This document shows, piece after piece, positions 1 through 8,635 of a stretch of DNA of 64,000 bases. Where the stretch lies: assembly GCA_963707075.1 (NCBI GenBank), contig CAVPOX010000015.1, forward strand, positions 186,001-250,000, written 5' to 3'. The position numbers and the translations under genes were made by a program. The stretch comes from CAXMQZ01 sp963707075 (GTDB lineage: Bacteria; Acidobacteriota; Thermoanaerobaculia; Multivoradales; JAHEKO01). How positions within the stretch are numbered: the first letter of the stretch is position 1; every line of letters begins with the position of its first letter. The notes beneath the pieces are model-generated. The model saw only the letters and a program-made list of their open reading frames with translations, was not told the DNA's origin and did no database searches.

Positions 1-1
1 T

Positions 2-388
2 CTGGTCAACCCGGTTGTCGAGGCCAAGCTGGGCCGGCATGTCAACCTGGAGCTCGACCATCGTCTGCAGCGTCTCGACGTCGCCGAAGGGCGTCTCTTC
101 GAGGCGAATCTGAGCCAGCTGCGATTGGTCTACAACTTCAACGTGCGCACGTTCGTACGGGGGATCTTCCAGTATCTGGATGTGGAGCGAGATCCGAATC
201 TCTACCTCGTGCCGGTGGAGCCCGAAACGCAGACTCTCTTCAGTCAGCTGCTTTTCTCCTATCAGGTCAACGCCCGAACGGTGCTCTTTGCGGGCTACTC
301 CGACAACTATCTGGGTGAGGAGAACATCGACCTGACGCAGACCAACCGCACCTTCTTCATGAAGATCGGCTACGCCTGGATCCTCTGA
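2..388 (+). CDS. C-terminal end of an outer-membrane beta-barrel protein (DUF5916-like), partial
   Basis: The frame is open from the first bases of the window, so this is the last 128 residues of a longer gene that starts upstream. The visible part is built of alternating polar and hydrophobic strands with many aromatics and ends in a strand finishing YAWIL, as expected for a barrel closed by a C-terminal aromatic-rich strand. The segments FVRGIFQYLDVERDPN, VLFAGYSDN and RTFFMKIGYAW resemble the C-terminus of DUF5916 proteins (an N-terminal carbohydrate-binding-like domain followed by a barrel). The family call rests on recall of that tail; barrel topology is the safer statement. Function unknown. 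It is followed within 7 bases by a long hairpin. Confidence 0.65.
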   Translation: MVNPVVEAKLGRHVNLELDHRLQRLDVAEGRLFEANLSQLRLVYNFNVRTFVRGIFQYLDVERDPNLYLVPVEPETQTLFSQLLFSYQVNARTVLFAGYSDNYLGEENIDLTQTNRTFFMKIGYAWIL

Positions 389-394
389 CCACCG

Positions 395-464
395 GGTGAC
401 AGGATACTTTCTCGGGACGACCGTGCCGAAATGGCACAATCGTCGGAGAAAGTATCCTGTCACC
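395..464. repeat. 70-bp REP-like imperfect palindrome
   Basis: Perfect 19-base outer arms (395-413, GGTGACAGGATACTTTCTC, and 446-464) enclose an imperfect inner stem (ACGA/TCGT and GTGCC/GGCAC) with a GAAAT loop. It sits between the barrel gene stop and the Nudix ribosome binding site. There is no T-run, so it is not a standard terminator. Length, symmetry and extragenic position fit a REP or small MITE-type element. I see only this copy in the window. Confidence 0.75.
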
Positions 465-476
465 AGGGGAGGGATG

Positions 477-1016
477 ATGGAGCAAGGGAAGACGTTGGAG
501 AGCCGTCTGGTGCACGATGGCAAGGTGGTCCGGTTGTCGGTCGATCGCGTGGAACTGCCCAATGGGAGCGTCACCGAGCTGGAGGTTATCCGCCATCAAG
601 GGGCCGCGGCGGCGGTGCCGTTGACGGCTGATGGGGAGGTGCTTCTGGTGCGGCAGTATCGCTACGCCACAGGGGGTTGGTTGCTCGAAGTGCCTGCAGG
701 CAAACTGGATCCCGGGGAGGGGCCCGAGATCTGCGCCAGGCGCGAGATCGAGGAAGAGGTCGGGCAGCGGCCGGGCAGACTCGACGCGCTTGGCTGGATC
801 TGGACGACTCCCGGATTCACTGACGAGAAGATCTGGCTGTATCTGGCGCGAGATCTGTCAGAGGGTAGACAAGACCTGGACAGCGACGAAGTGCTGATGA
901 CGGAGAAGGTGCCCCTGGTCGAGGCAGTGGAGAAGGTGCACCGGGGTGAGATCTGCGATGGGAAGTCGGTCTGTGCCTTGCTGAGGGCCGCGGACTTCCT
1001 CGACGCAGAAAGGTGA
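477..1016 (+). CDS. Nudix hydrolase, ADP-ribose pyrophosphatase type
   Basis: A 179-residue protein with a complete Nudix box beginning GKLDPGEGP and ending REIEEEVGQ (G-x5-E-x7-R-E-x-x-E-E-x-G), the Mg2+-binding catalytic loop that hydrolyses nucleoside diphosphates linked to another moiety. The LLVRQYRYATG segment before the box and the later GFTDEKIWLYLARDL resemble ADP-ribose/ADP-sugar pyrophosphatases (NudF group) that remove cytosolic ADP-ribose. The frame stays open upstream to 396 through the palindrome, but AGGGGAGGG lies just before two adjacent ATGs (474 and 477). I chose 477 because it leaves better spacing. Substrate is inferred from family resemblance only. Confidence 0.88.
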   Translation: MEQGKTLESRLVHDGKVVRLSVDRVELPNGSVTELEVIRHQGAAAAVPLTADGEVLLVRQYRYATGGWLLEVPAGKLDPGEGPEICARREIEEEVGQRPGRLDALGWIWTTPGFTDEKIWLYLARDLSEGRQDLDSDEVLMTEKVPLVEAVEKVHRGEICDGKSVCALLRAADFLDAER

Positions 1017-1065
1017 GGGCGGCGAGACTCTCGCCCCGCCGCTCTCGTGAGCCCAGTCTGGATTG

Positions 1066-1494
1066 CTAGCTGACGAGCGTAGCTTTGAGCGAGATGTCGA
1101 CGGCGGCCAGGGCCTTCGACACCGGACAGTTCGCCTTGGCACCTTCGGCCGCCTCCAGGAAGGCCGCTTCGTCGATTCCCGGCACGTCTCCCTCGGTGGT
1201 CAGCTCGATGCGGGTGATCTGAAAGCCCTCTCCGACCTTCTCGAGAAAGGCCTTGGCCGAGGTGGAGATGCTGTTGACCTCGAATCCCGCGCGACCCAAA
1301 CCGCCGGACAGGGCCATCGAGAAACAGCCGGCGTGGGCTGCGGCGATCAACTCCTCCGGATTGGTGCCCGGGTCCTCGAGAAATCGGGAGCCGAAAGAGT
1401 AGGGGCCTTCGTAGGCACCACTACCCATCTGCATTGATCCCTTACCTTCTTTGAGACTTCCATTCCAGACTGCACTGGCTTTTCTAACAGGCAT
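1066..1494 (-). CDS. osmC: OsmC/Ohr family peroxiredoxin
   Basis: A 142-residue OsmC-fold protein of usual family length. The two redox cysteines are visible: Cys57 in HAGCFSMAL and Cys123 in NCPVSKAL. These proteins reduce organic hydroperoxides in the cytoplasm using a Cys pair regenerated by dithiols. TNPEELIAAAHAGC is characteristic of the OsmC branch. AAGGAGA lies 7 bases before the ATG. The gene begins 11 bases after the stop of the asparaginase-type gene on the same strand, so the two may be co-transcribed. Confidence 0.93.
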   Translation of the reverse strand: MPVRKASAVWNGSLKEGKGSMQMGSGAYEGPYSFGSRFLEDPGTNPEELIAAAHAGCFSMALSGGLGRAGFEVNSISTSAKAFLEKVGEGFQITRIELTTEGDVPGIDEAAFLEAAEGAKANCPVSKALAAVDISLKATLVS

Positions 1495-1505
1495 GTTCTT
1501 TCTCC

Positions 1506-2525
1506 TTAGTCTTGATAGATCTCGACAACGCTTTTTCCGTTGCTGAGGATATATCCTCGATACATCCCTTCGGTATTGAAAGGCATGCTGGGATTGCCCT
1601 GACGGTCGAGGGTTATGACTCCGCCGATATCCGGTTCCAGCACCTCGAAGATGATGGTCTCTGCGGCGTCAGCGACGGACTGATCCAGGTATGCAGCTCG
1701 GGCGCAGATATCATGAGCGACGGTGTGGCGGATGAAGTACTCGCCCGTTCCGGTCGCTGACACAGCACATTGGCCATTGGCGTAGGTCCCGGCACCGATG
1801 ATGGGGGAGTCCCCGACGCGGCCCCACTTCTTGTTGGTCATGCCGCCTGTCGAAGTGCCAGCTACCAGGTGCCCTTGCTGGTCCAGGGCCAGGACACCGA
1901 CGGTACCTCTGGGGCGGCTGTAGGGATCCTCGGAGCTCTGCGCATCGAGGTGAGCTGCTGTCTCTTTCTCGACGGCCTTGGCCTTCTGCAGGGCGTCCCA
2001 CCGGCGCTGCGTGAAGAAGTACTCCTGATCCACGATCTCGAGGCCGGCCTCCTTGGCAAACCTGTCGGCTCCTGCGCCGGAGAGCATGACGTGATCGGTC
2101 CGTTCCATGACGGCGCGAGCTGCTGAAATGGGATTCTTGACGGTGGTGACTCCGGCGACGGCTCCTGCCCGCAGAGTTGCGCCGTCCATGATCGCGGCAT
2201 CGAGCTCGTTCCTGCCCTCTGCTGCGAAGACCGCGCCCTTTCCCGCATTGAACAGGTCAGAGTCCTCGAGGACGTGGACGGTAGCTTCGACGGCATCCAG
2301 GCTGCTTCCCCCTTGCGACAAGATTGCAGAGCCAGTCGCGAGAGCCTCCTCGAGCTTTTCCCGATATTGGCCTTCGAGCTCCGCGGTGAAGTCCACACGG
2401 CGTATGGTGCCTGCGCCTCCGTGAACCACTAGCGCCCAGATGGGTTCATCCTGGGCGACACCCTGCGCGGGATTGACCAACACCACCAGTCCAGCGAGAA
2501 GTACTTGGAGAAATCCGTCCTTCAT
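1506..2525 (-). CDS. Isoaspartyl peptidase / L-asparaginase (Ntn-hydrolase), secreted
   Basis: A plant-type asparaginase family member of 339 residues. The autocleavage nucleophile is Thr208 in RGTVGVLALD, followed by the substrate loop GTSTGGMTNKKWGRVGDSP; family members cleave themselves before this Thr and hydrolyse isoaspartyl peptides or asparagine. The N-terminus MKDGFLQVLLAGLVVLVNPAQGVAQ is a signal peptide, so the enzyme is probably exported. The frame continues upstream to 2582, but that would put 19 residues ahead of the signal peptide and overlap the divergent helicase start, so I start at 2525. No strong Shine-Dalgarno is seen. Likely an operon with osmC. Confidence 0.88.
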   Translation of the reverse strand: MKDGFLQVLLAGLVVLVNPAQGVAQDEPIWALVVHGGAGTIRRVDFTAELEGQYREKLEEALATGSAILSQGGSSLDAVEATVHVLEDSDLFNAGKGAVFAAEGRNELDAAIMDGATLRAGAVAGVTTVKNPISAARAVMERTDHVMLSGAGADRFAKEAGLEIVDQEYFFTQRRWDALQKAKAVEKETAAHLDAQSSEDPYSRPRGTVGVLALDQQGHLVAGTSTGGMTNKKWGRVGDSPIIGAGTYANGQCAVSATGTGEYFIRHTVAHDICARAAYLDQSVADAAETIIFEVLEPDIGGVITLDRQGNPSMPFNTEGMYRGYILSNGKSVVEIYQD

Positions 2526-2580
2526 AGGGTGCGTGTTTATCACAGGTCGCGACGCTGAAGTAGGGGGATAAGATCCGCCC

Positions 2581-5580
2581 ATGAGAGTTGAGGCCGCCGA
2601 GGTAGTCGCCGAGCTGAGAAAGGACCGTCGCTTCGGGTCTCAGCTGGTGGAATCGCTCTATTTGCCGCCGGTAGGCTCGCAGTTTGCTGAACTCGATCCA
2701 CCTCTGCCCGAGAGTATCGGGGGTGCACTCGCTCAGCTGGGCGTCCCGCGCCTCTGGCAGCACCAGATCGAGGGTATCGAGGCCATTCGGCAGGGACAGA
2801 ACTTGCTAGTGACCACTCCCACCGCTTCCGGGAAGTCGCTGATCTTTCACCTCCCTGTCCTCGAGGCCGTGCAAGCCGGCGAGAAAGGCAGAGGCCTGTT
2901 TCTCTATCCCCTGAAGGCACTCGGACAGGATCAAAAGGCGAAGTTCGAGCACCTGGCCCAGCTCAGTGGCCTGGAGGATCAGGCCAACTGTGAGATCTAC
3001 GACGGGGACACTCCACAGAGTCGGCGCAAGAAGATCAAGGAGTCGTTGCCGCGAGTCCTGATTTCGAATCCGGACATGCTGCATCTCGGTCTGCTCAGCT
3101 TCTGGCCACAGTGGCAGGATTTCTTCGGCGAGCTGCGTTGGGTGGTGATCGATGAGCTGCACACCTACCGCGGCATCTTCGGTAGCCATTTTCATCACGT
3201 GGTGCAGCGACTGCTGAGGATCTGTCGTCTGCTGGGATCCAGCCCCACCTTGATCGCCTCGTCGGCAACGGCGGCCAATGCCGACGAGTTTGCTTTCCAG
3301 CTCACCGGGCAGTCCTTCCATTGGGTCAGCGAATCGGGTGCACCGCGGGAGGGGCGTCACTTTCTACTGATCCGTCCCGATGCAAGCCCCTACACCGCGA
3401 CGCTACAGCTGTTTGCCATTCTGCTGCGGGCCGGTCTCAAAACGATCGTCTTCACCAAAGCCAGACGTATCACCGAGCTGCTCTATTCGTGGCTGCGCCG
3501 GTCCGAGCCCGAGTTGGCCAGGAGAGTCGCCAGTTACCGATCCGGGTTCCTGCCGGAAGAGCGCCGGGCGATCGAGGGCCGGCTCTTCGAGGGCAGCCTG
3601 GATGGTGTGATCTCGACGTCGGCGCTCGAAATGGGAATCGACGTCGGTGGCCTCGATGCCTGCATCCTGGTCGGCTATCCCGGCAGTGTCATGGCCACCT
3701 GGCAGCGTTCAGGGCGCGTCGGGCGCGCTGACCGCGAGTCGATCACGGCGTTGGTCGCGTTGCCCGACGCCCTGGATCAGTACCTGCTGGATCATCCCGA
3801 GGATGTGCTGACCCGTCCGTGCGAACGCCTGATCGTCGATCCACTCAACGAACCCGTGAGCCGCGCTCACTTGATCTGCGCAGCGGCTGAAGCGCCCTTG
3901 CGGCCGGAGGCCGATCGCGCTCTCCTCGAGCCGCGCGCGGCCATCGTGGGTGATCTCCTTGCCAGTCACGATCTGGTCGAGAACGCCGACGGTTCGGAGA
4001 TCACGACGCGGCGGAAGCGACCGCAGCGGCTGGTCAATCTGCGGGGTGTCGAGGGATCGACAGCCATCCTCGACACTGGCAGCGGCCGAGTCATCGGCAC
4101 CGTCGATGGCGTCCGGGCGCAGCGTGAGTGTCATCCCGGAGCCGTCTACCTGCATGCCGGTCGCCAATATCTGGTGCGGGAGCTCGATCTGGAGGCCGGC
4201 AAGGCTCATGCCGAGAGTGCGAGACTCGACTACTACACGGTGCCGCTGACGGAGAAGGAGACTCAGATCCTCGAGATCCTCGACCAGCGGGAAGATGGCC
4301 CCCTGCAGGCCTGGTTGGGGCGTCTCCTGGTGACCGAGAGAGTTGTCGGCTACGAGCGCAAGCGCATTCAGAGTCGTGAAACGCTCGATCGGCACGTTTT
4401 GGAGCTGCCACCGATCCAGTTCGAGACTGTGGGCCTGTGGTGGGCTGCGCCGCGAGACCTCGAAGAGACCATTCGCAACAGCGGCCGCCACTTCATGGGC
4501 GCGCTGCACGCCGCGGAGCACGCGGCCATCTCCCTCATGCCCCTGCTGGTCGTGTGCGACAGGGGAGACATTGGCGGCATCTCCATCCCGTTCCATCCGC
4601 AGGTGCGCACGGGAGCAGTCTTCATTTACGACGGCCACCCCGGTGGAGTCGGTATCGCAGCCCGAGGTTTTGCCTCCCTGCCCGAGCTGTTGGGCCGAGT
4701 CAGGGCGCTGCTGGTGGATTGTGAGTGTGAAGAGGGCTGCCCGTCCTGCGTGCAGTCTCCAAAGTGCGGCAACGGCAATCGGCCACTGGACAAGGGAGGT
4801 GCGAGATTTCTGCTCGAGTGGCTTTTGAGTGAGGCAGCAGGTGAGGCCGACAGACCCGCTCGGATCGAGATCGATCTCGACTTGCCAGCGAACGAGGGCA
4901 GGGAGCCGGGCGATGGGCGGTCGATCGCGAAGCCCAGCGAGTTGCGAGAATCGACGGGCTTTGATGAGCCGGCCGCGACGTCGGCGCTCCCTGCCGTTGA
5001 GTCGTCCGTTCACCACGCCGAGCCGTCGAATCGACCCAGATCTGGCAGTGGCACCGTGCTTTTCGATCTCGAGACCCAGAAGTCGGCAGCCGATGTGGGC
5101 GGGTGGCAAAACGCCCACAAGATGTTGGTTTCGGTCGGGGTGGCGTGCTTTCTCGAGGAAGGTCGGATGGAAGCCTTCCGGGAAGACCGGGTCGAGTCGC
5201 TGATCGAGAGCCTCGAATCAGCCGAGTTGGTGGTGGGATTCAACATCGAGCGCTTCGACTACAAGGTGCTCTCAGGCTACACCGGCATCGACTACCGCAA
5301 GCGCCTGCCCACACTCGATCTGTTGCAGAGAATCCGCGAGCGGCTCGGTTTCCGGCTCAGTCTCAATCACCTGGCGCAGGAGACGCTGGGCGTCGAGAAG
5401 TCCGCAGACGGTCTGCAGAGTCTGGAGTGGGTCAAGCAGGGCCGCCTCGATCTGGTCGAAGCCTATTGCCGCACCGACGTCGAGATCTTGCGCGATCTCT
5501 ACCTGTTCGGCCGCCGTATGGGATACGTCTGTTATCGCGATCGCCAGGAGCGCAAGGTCAAGCTACCGGTTGAGTGGTAG
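2581..5580 (+). CDS. MrfA-like DEAD/DEAH helicase fused to a DEDDy exonuclease domain
   Basis: A 999-residue protein in two parts. Residues about 55-400 are a superfamily 2 helicase: Walker A TPTASGKS (79-86), DELH box (191-194), SSATA motif III and motif VI GRVGRADR (378-385). Around 714-729 a Cys cluster (CEC, CPSC and a last Cys) matches the MZB/DUF1998 zinc site of Bacillus MrfA (YprA). After a Pro/Glu-rich linker (about 760-820) there is an RNase H-fold exonuclease: D829/E831 in FDLET, D893 in GFNIERFD, and Y962/D966 in AYCRTDVEIL, a complete DEDDy set as in MrfB (YprB). In Bacillus these two are separate proteins for mitomycin-lesion repair. Here one polypeptide would couple unwinding and degradation. 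It overlaps rocD tail to tail by 23 bases. Confidence 0.9.
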   Translation: MRVEAAEVVAELRKDRRFGSQLVESLYLPPVGSQFAELDPPLPESIGGALAQLGVPRLWQHQIEGIEAIRQGQNLLVTTPTASGKSLIFHLPVLEAVQAGEKGRGLFLYPLKALGQDQKAKFEHLAQLSGLEDQANCEIYDGDTPQSRRKKIKESLPRVLISNPDMLHLGLLSFWPQWQDFFGELRWVVIDELHTYRGIFGSHFHHVVQRLLRICRLLGSSPTLIASSATAANADEFAFQLTGQSFHWVSESGAPREGRHFLLIRPDASPYTATLQLFAILLRAGLKTIVFTKARRITELLYSWLRRSEPELARRVASYRSGFLPEERRAIEGRLFEGSLDGVISTSALEMGIDVGGLDACILVGYPGSVMATWQRSGRVGRADRESITALVALPDALDQYLLDHPEDVLTRPCERLIVDPLNEPVSRAHLICAAAEAPLRPEADRALLEPRAAIVGDLLASHDLVENADGSEITTRRKRPQRLVNLRGVEGSTAILDTGSGRVIGTVDGVRAQRECHPGAVYLHAGRQYLVRELDLEAGKAHAESARLDYYTVPLTEKETQILEILDQREDGPLQAWLGRLLVTERVVGYERKRIQSRETLDRHVLELPPIQFETVGLWWAAPRDLEETIRNSGRHFMGALHAAEHAAISLMPLLVVCDRGDIGGISIPFHPQVRTGAVFIYDGHPGGVGIAARGFASLPELLGRVRALLVDCECEEGCPSCVQSPKCGNGNRPLDKGGARFLLEWLLSEAAGEADRPARIEIDLDLPANEGREPGDGRSIAKPSELRESTGFDEPAATSALPAVESSVHHAEPSNRPRSGSGTVLFDLETQKSAADVGGWQNAHKMLVSVGVACFLEEGRMEAFREDRVESLIESLESAELVVGFNIERFDYKVLSGYTGIDYRKRLPTLDLLQRIRERLGFRLSLNHLAQETLGVEKSADGLQSLEWVKQGRLDLVEAYCRTDVEILRDLYLFGRRMGYVCYRDRQERKVKLPVEW

Positions 5581-6799
5581 CTTCGACCGCGCGGTCGGCG
5601 GTCAGGACCTGGGTGATCCGTTCCAGGGCCCAATCGATCTCGTCCTGGGTGATAACCAGAGGCGGCGCGATACGGATCACATGCTTGTGCGTCTCTTTGC
5701 ACAAAATGCCCAGCTCCTGGAGTGCCTCGCAGTAGCGTCGGGCGCCACCCGCTTCGGGCTCGAGCTCGATACCCACCCATAAGCCGATCGCACGAATCTC
5801 CTTGATGATGTCGGCGTCGATCGCCTTCAACTTCTCGGCGAGGTAACTGCCGAGCCGGGCGGAGTTCTCGACCAGGTTCTCTTCCACCAGGACCTTCAGG
5901 GCGGCGCGTGCAACGGCTGCCGCGACCGGATTGCCGCCGTATGTGGAGCCGTGGTCTCCGGGTTTGAAGACGTCCATGACCTCGTCGTCCGCGCAGACCA
6001 CCGAGACCGGGTAGAGTCCGCCGGAAAGAGCCTTGCCCAGGATCAGCACATCCGGGCGGATCTCTTCGTGTTCGTAGGCGAACATCTTGCCGGTTCGGCC
6101 GAGTCCGGACTGGATCTCGTCGGCCATCAGCAGCACGTTGTTCTCGGTGGCAATCTCCCGCAGGCGGCGTAGGTAGCCCGCGGGCGGGATGATGATGCCT
6201 CCTTCACCCTGCACGGGTTCGATGAGAATCGCCGCGACATTGGGGTGCATCGCTCGCGCCACTGCTTCGGCGTCTCCATAGGGCAGGATGCGGAATCCCG
6301 CGGGAAAGGGACCGAAGCCGTCCTTGTATTGCGCTTCCGAGGAGAAGCCGACGATCATCGTCGTGCGACCGTGAAAGTTGTCGCTGAACACCAGAATCTC
6401 GGCCTGGTCCTTCGGGACGCCCTTGACGGTGTAGGCCCATTTCCGGGCGAGCTTGATGGCGCTCTCGACGCCTTCGGCGCCGGTGTTCATGGGCAAGACG
6501 CGAGAGAAACCGGTGAGCTCGCAAACTTCCTTGTAGAACAGGCCGAGCTCGGCATTGCGAAAGGCTCGCGAGACCAGGGCCACTTTTGCGCTCTGCTTGA
6601 CGAGGGCAGCGGTGATGGCTGGGTGACAATGCCCCTGATTGACGGCCGAGTAGGCAGCCAGGCAGTCCAGATACTTCTTGCCTTCCACATCCCAGACCCA
6701 GACGCCCTCGGCGCGGTCGATCACCACATCGAGGGGATGGTAGTTGTGGGCACCGTAGCGATCCTCGAGCTGGACGAAATCTTCTGTCTTCATGGTCAT
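5558..6799 (-). CDS. rocD: Ornithine aminotransferase
   Basis: A 413-residue class III PLP aminotransferase. The PLP lysine is Lys256 in LILGKALSGG, Asp227 of MADEIQSGLGRTG holds the pyridine nitrogen, and NTGAEGVESAIKLARKW and DHGSTYGGNP are typical of ornithine-oxo-acid transaminases, which convert ornithine and 2-oxoglutarate to glutamate semialdehyde and glutamate in arginine/proline catabolism. AGGAGGAG lies 6 bases before the ATG at 6799, which decides the start against the open frame running to 6835. No other arginine catabolic gene is adjacent, so it appears to be a single-gene unit. Confidence 0.93.
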   Translation of the reverse strand: MTMKTEDFVQLEDRYGAHNYHPLDVVIDRAEGVWVWDVEGKKYLDCLAAYSAVNQGHCHPAITAALVKQSAKVALVSRAFRNAELGLFYKEVCELTGFSRVLPMNTGAEGVESAIKLARKWAYTVKGVPKDQAEILVFSDNFHGRTTMIVGFSSEAQYKDGFGPFPAGFRILPYGDAEAVARAMHPNVAAILIEPVQGEGGIIIPPAGYLRRLREIATENNVLLMADEIQSGLGRTGKMFAYEHEEIRPDVLILGKALSGGLYPVSVVCADDEVMDVFKPGDHGSTYGGNPVAAAVARAALKVLVEENLVENSARLGSYLAEKLKAIDADIIKEIRAIGLWVGIELEPEAGGARRYCEALQELGILCKETHKHVIRIAPPLVITQDEIDWALERITQVLTADRAVEATTQPVA

Positions 6800-6941
6800 C
6801 GGTCTCTCCTCCTGCAACTGGAGGATTTCTACCACATCCAGCCGGCTTTTTGGCAGGTTATTGCTCTGGGTCGATTGGCCTCGCCTGCTGCAGGGTTTTC
6901 AGGCGCAAAGACGACAGTATCAGTGACAGAATCCTGGCAGG

Positions 6942-7859
6942 ATGGGAAAGGTCGATGCTTCGGGCTCGGGTGTATTGCCCCGGCTGCAGGTCCTGCTGAC
7001 GGCGGCCATCTTCTCGACCGGTGGAGCGGTGATCAAGGCCACCAGTTTCACGGGCTGGCAGGTTGCCGGTCTACGCTGCGGCATCGCGGCTCTGGCGATA
7101 CTGCTCCTGATGCCCGATTCCCGCAGGGGATGGAGCGGGAAGTCCTGGTTGGTGGGCCTGGCCTATGCCGGCGCGCTGATTTGCTATGCCCTGGCCAACA
7201 AGTTGACCACCGCCGCGAATACGATCTTCCTCTGCTCGACCTCGCCGGTCTATGTCCTGTTGCTGGGGCCAGTGATTCTGAAGGAGCCAATTCGGCGGCG
7301 GGATCTGCTGCTGGTACTGCTTTTCGGCCTGGGGCTCGGACTCGTATTCCTTGACTCCGAGACGGCTTACGCTACGGCTCCGGATCCGCTGAAGGGAAAT
7401 CTGTTGGCCGTGCTTTCGGGCCTTTTCTTCGCGTTGATCGTGATCGGCTTCCGCTGGCTGGGCAGGGATGCGGCGCAGTCACGGGGCTCGGCCGCGAGCG
7501 CCATGGTGGCGGGAAATCTCATCGGATTCGCCGTTTGCCTGCCGGCGGCCCTCCCTCTCGGAACCCCGACGGCATGGGACTGGGGTCTCGTGGTCTACCT
7601 CGGTGTGGTTCAGATTGGTGTTGCCTACCTCTTGTTCGCGGCAGCCCTGCGTCGCATCCCGGCTCTCGAGGCCTCGCTGCTGATACTGCTCGAGCCGGTG
7701 CTGAACCCGATCTGGGCCTGGTGGCTACACGGGGAGCGTCCGGGTCCGCTGGCGATTACCGGAGCCGGACTGATCCTGCTGGCCACCGCCACCCTGACTC
7801 TGGCTTCGGCCTGGCGAGCGAAGCGGTCGGCAGCGATCTACTCGGCGACAGGGCAGTAG
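6942..7859 (+). CDS. EamA/DMT family transporter
   Basis: A 305-residue integral membrane protein with about ten hydrophobic segments arranged as two EamA repeats (starting near VLLTAAIFSTGGAVIK and GNLLAVLSGLFFALIVIGFRW). The C-terminal repeat ends in the typical LEASLLILLEPVLNPIWAWW and GERPGPLAITGAGLIL sequences of drug/metabolite exporters. Substrate cannot be read from the sequence. The gene stands alone and its end overlaps the convergent acyltransferase gene by 22 bases. Confidence 0.9.
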   Translation: MGKVDASGSGVLPRLQVLLTAAIFSTGGAVIKATSFTGWQVAGLRCGIAALAILLLMPDSRRGWSGKSWLVGLAYAGALICYALANKLTTAANTIFLCSTSPVYVLLLGPVILKEPIRRRDLLLVLLFGLGLGLVFLDSETAYATAPDPLKGNLLAVLSGLFFALIVIGFRWLGRDAAQSRGSAASAMVAGNLIGFAVCLPAALPLGTPTAWDWGLVVYLGVVQIGVAYLLFAAALRRIPALEASLLILLEPVLNPIWAWWLHGERPGPLAITGAGLILLATATLTLASAWRAKRSAAIYSATGQ

Positions 7860-8527
7860 CGGTCCCGACGCGCTTCGAGGTCTCTCTTGACGTTGGTCTT
7901 GAACGCCTGATGGTCCCCGCCCGCGCCCAGGTCCTGTTTGTACTCGGCGATGTCGACCTCTTCGAGTCGCATCTTGAGTGTCTTGAAGAGCCTCGGTAGA
8001 TGTTGCCCGGGGGCCTGGACATGGTGCAGCCCGCCGCTGTAGGCAATCAACATCGTCCCTTCGTCGACACAGCGCAGAATGTCGGCGATGCCCCCGCGCA
8101 CGGTCATCTCCCGGCCCTCCTTATCCCGACCATCCAGGCGCTTCATGCGTCCTTCGGGAGCAATCAGCACCATCAGGTCATCGCGGACGAAATCGACGAC
8201 CGATTTCCAGGTCTTATCGGCCTGACGCGTAATCGGCAGGAGGTGGGGTACGAGCATCTTGTAGAAGGTGCCGACGATGGGACGTCGAATCGTGACATCC
8301 GCGATCGGCACCATGGCGTGGCCCGCGGTGTACCAGATGAACTTCACCGGCAAAATGCCAACATAGAGCCACTCGAAAAGGCTGGTGTGATTGAGGATGA
8401 TGAGGATTCGGTAGTCTCCCCAGGGGTCCTGCGGGGTTTCAGGCGTCCACTCGACCTCGAAACGGTAGAAGAGTCGGACGATGAGCTTCAGAAACAGCAG
8501 GACGAGGAAATTGAAGATTCTACGCAC
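7838..8527 (-). CDS. PlsC-like 1-acyl-sn-glycerol-3-phosphate acyltransferase, atypical motif
   Basis: A 229-residue protein with an N-terminal hydrophobic stretch (residues about 5-20) and the two main acyltransferase blocks: NHTSLFE (His47 to Glu52) and IAPEGRMKR (124-130). In canonical PlsC the first block is Hx4D; here the charge-relay acid is Glu, giving Hx4E. The second block keeps PEG but lacks the usual FPEGTR form. It would acylate lysophosphatidate or a related acceptor at the inner membrane. The GTG start has no clear ribosome binding site. It is divergent from fabI (109 bases), a reasonable lipid-synthesis neighbourhood. Activity is less certain than the fold. Confidence 0.72.
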   Translation of the reverse strand: MRRIFNFLVLLFLKLIVRLFYRFEVEWTPETPQDPWGDYRILIILNHTSLFEWLYVGILPVKFIWYTAGHAMVPIADVTIRRPIVGTFYKMLVPHLLPITRQADKTWKSVVDFVRDDLMVLIAPEGRMKRLDGRDKEGREMTVRGGIADILRCVDEGTMLIAYSGGLHHVQAPGQHLPRLFKTLKMRLEEVDIAEYKQDLGAGGDHQAFKTNVKRDLEARRDRYCPVAE

Positions 8528-8635
8528 GGCAGGAGACGGGGACGCAGTATTGATTGTCGACCTGCGAAGTGTCTCATAGAACCGTAATCGGAGTGAAAGG
8601 GATCGGGTCGTCCGTGAGATAGGATACCGGCCACT

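Noticed and set aside
1024..1045. Hairpin GGCGAGA-C-TCTCGCC between Nudix and osmC
   Set aside because: No T-run on either strand and only 7 bp; not enough for a terminator call.
1076..1100. GAGCGTAGCTTTGAGCGA resembling the dnaE2 element core
   Set aside because: It encodes the conserved osmC C-terminus, has no arms and lacks the rest of the core.
3709..5118. Long minus-strand frame (469 codons) opposite the helicase
   Set aside because: It lies wholly antisense to a gene with complete motifs and its translation has no domain, as is common in high-GC DNA.
6245..7354. 369-codon plus-strand frame overlapping rocD and the EamA gene
   Set aside because: Covers two unrelated genes in other frames and has no recognisable domain.
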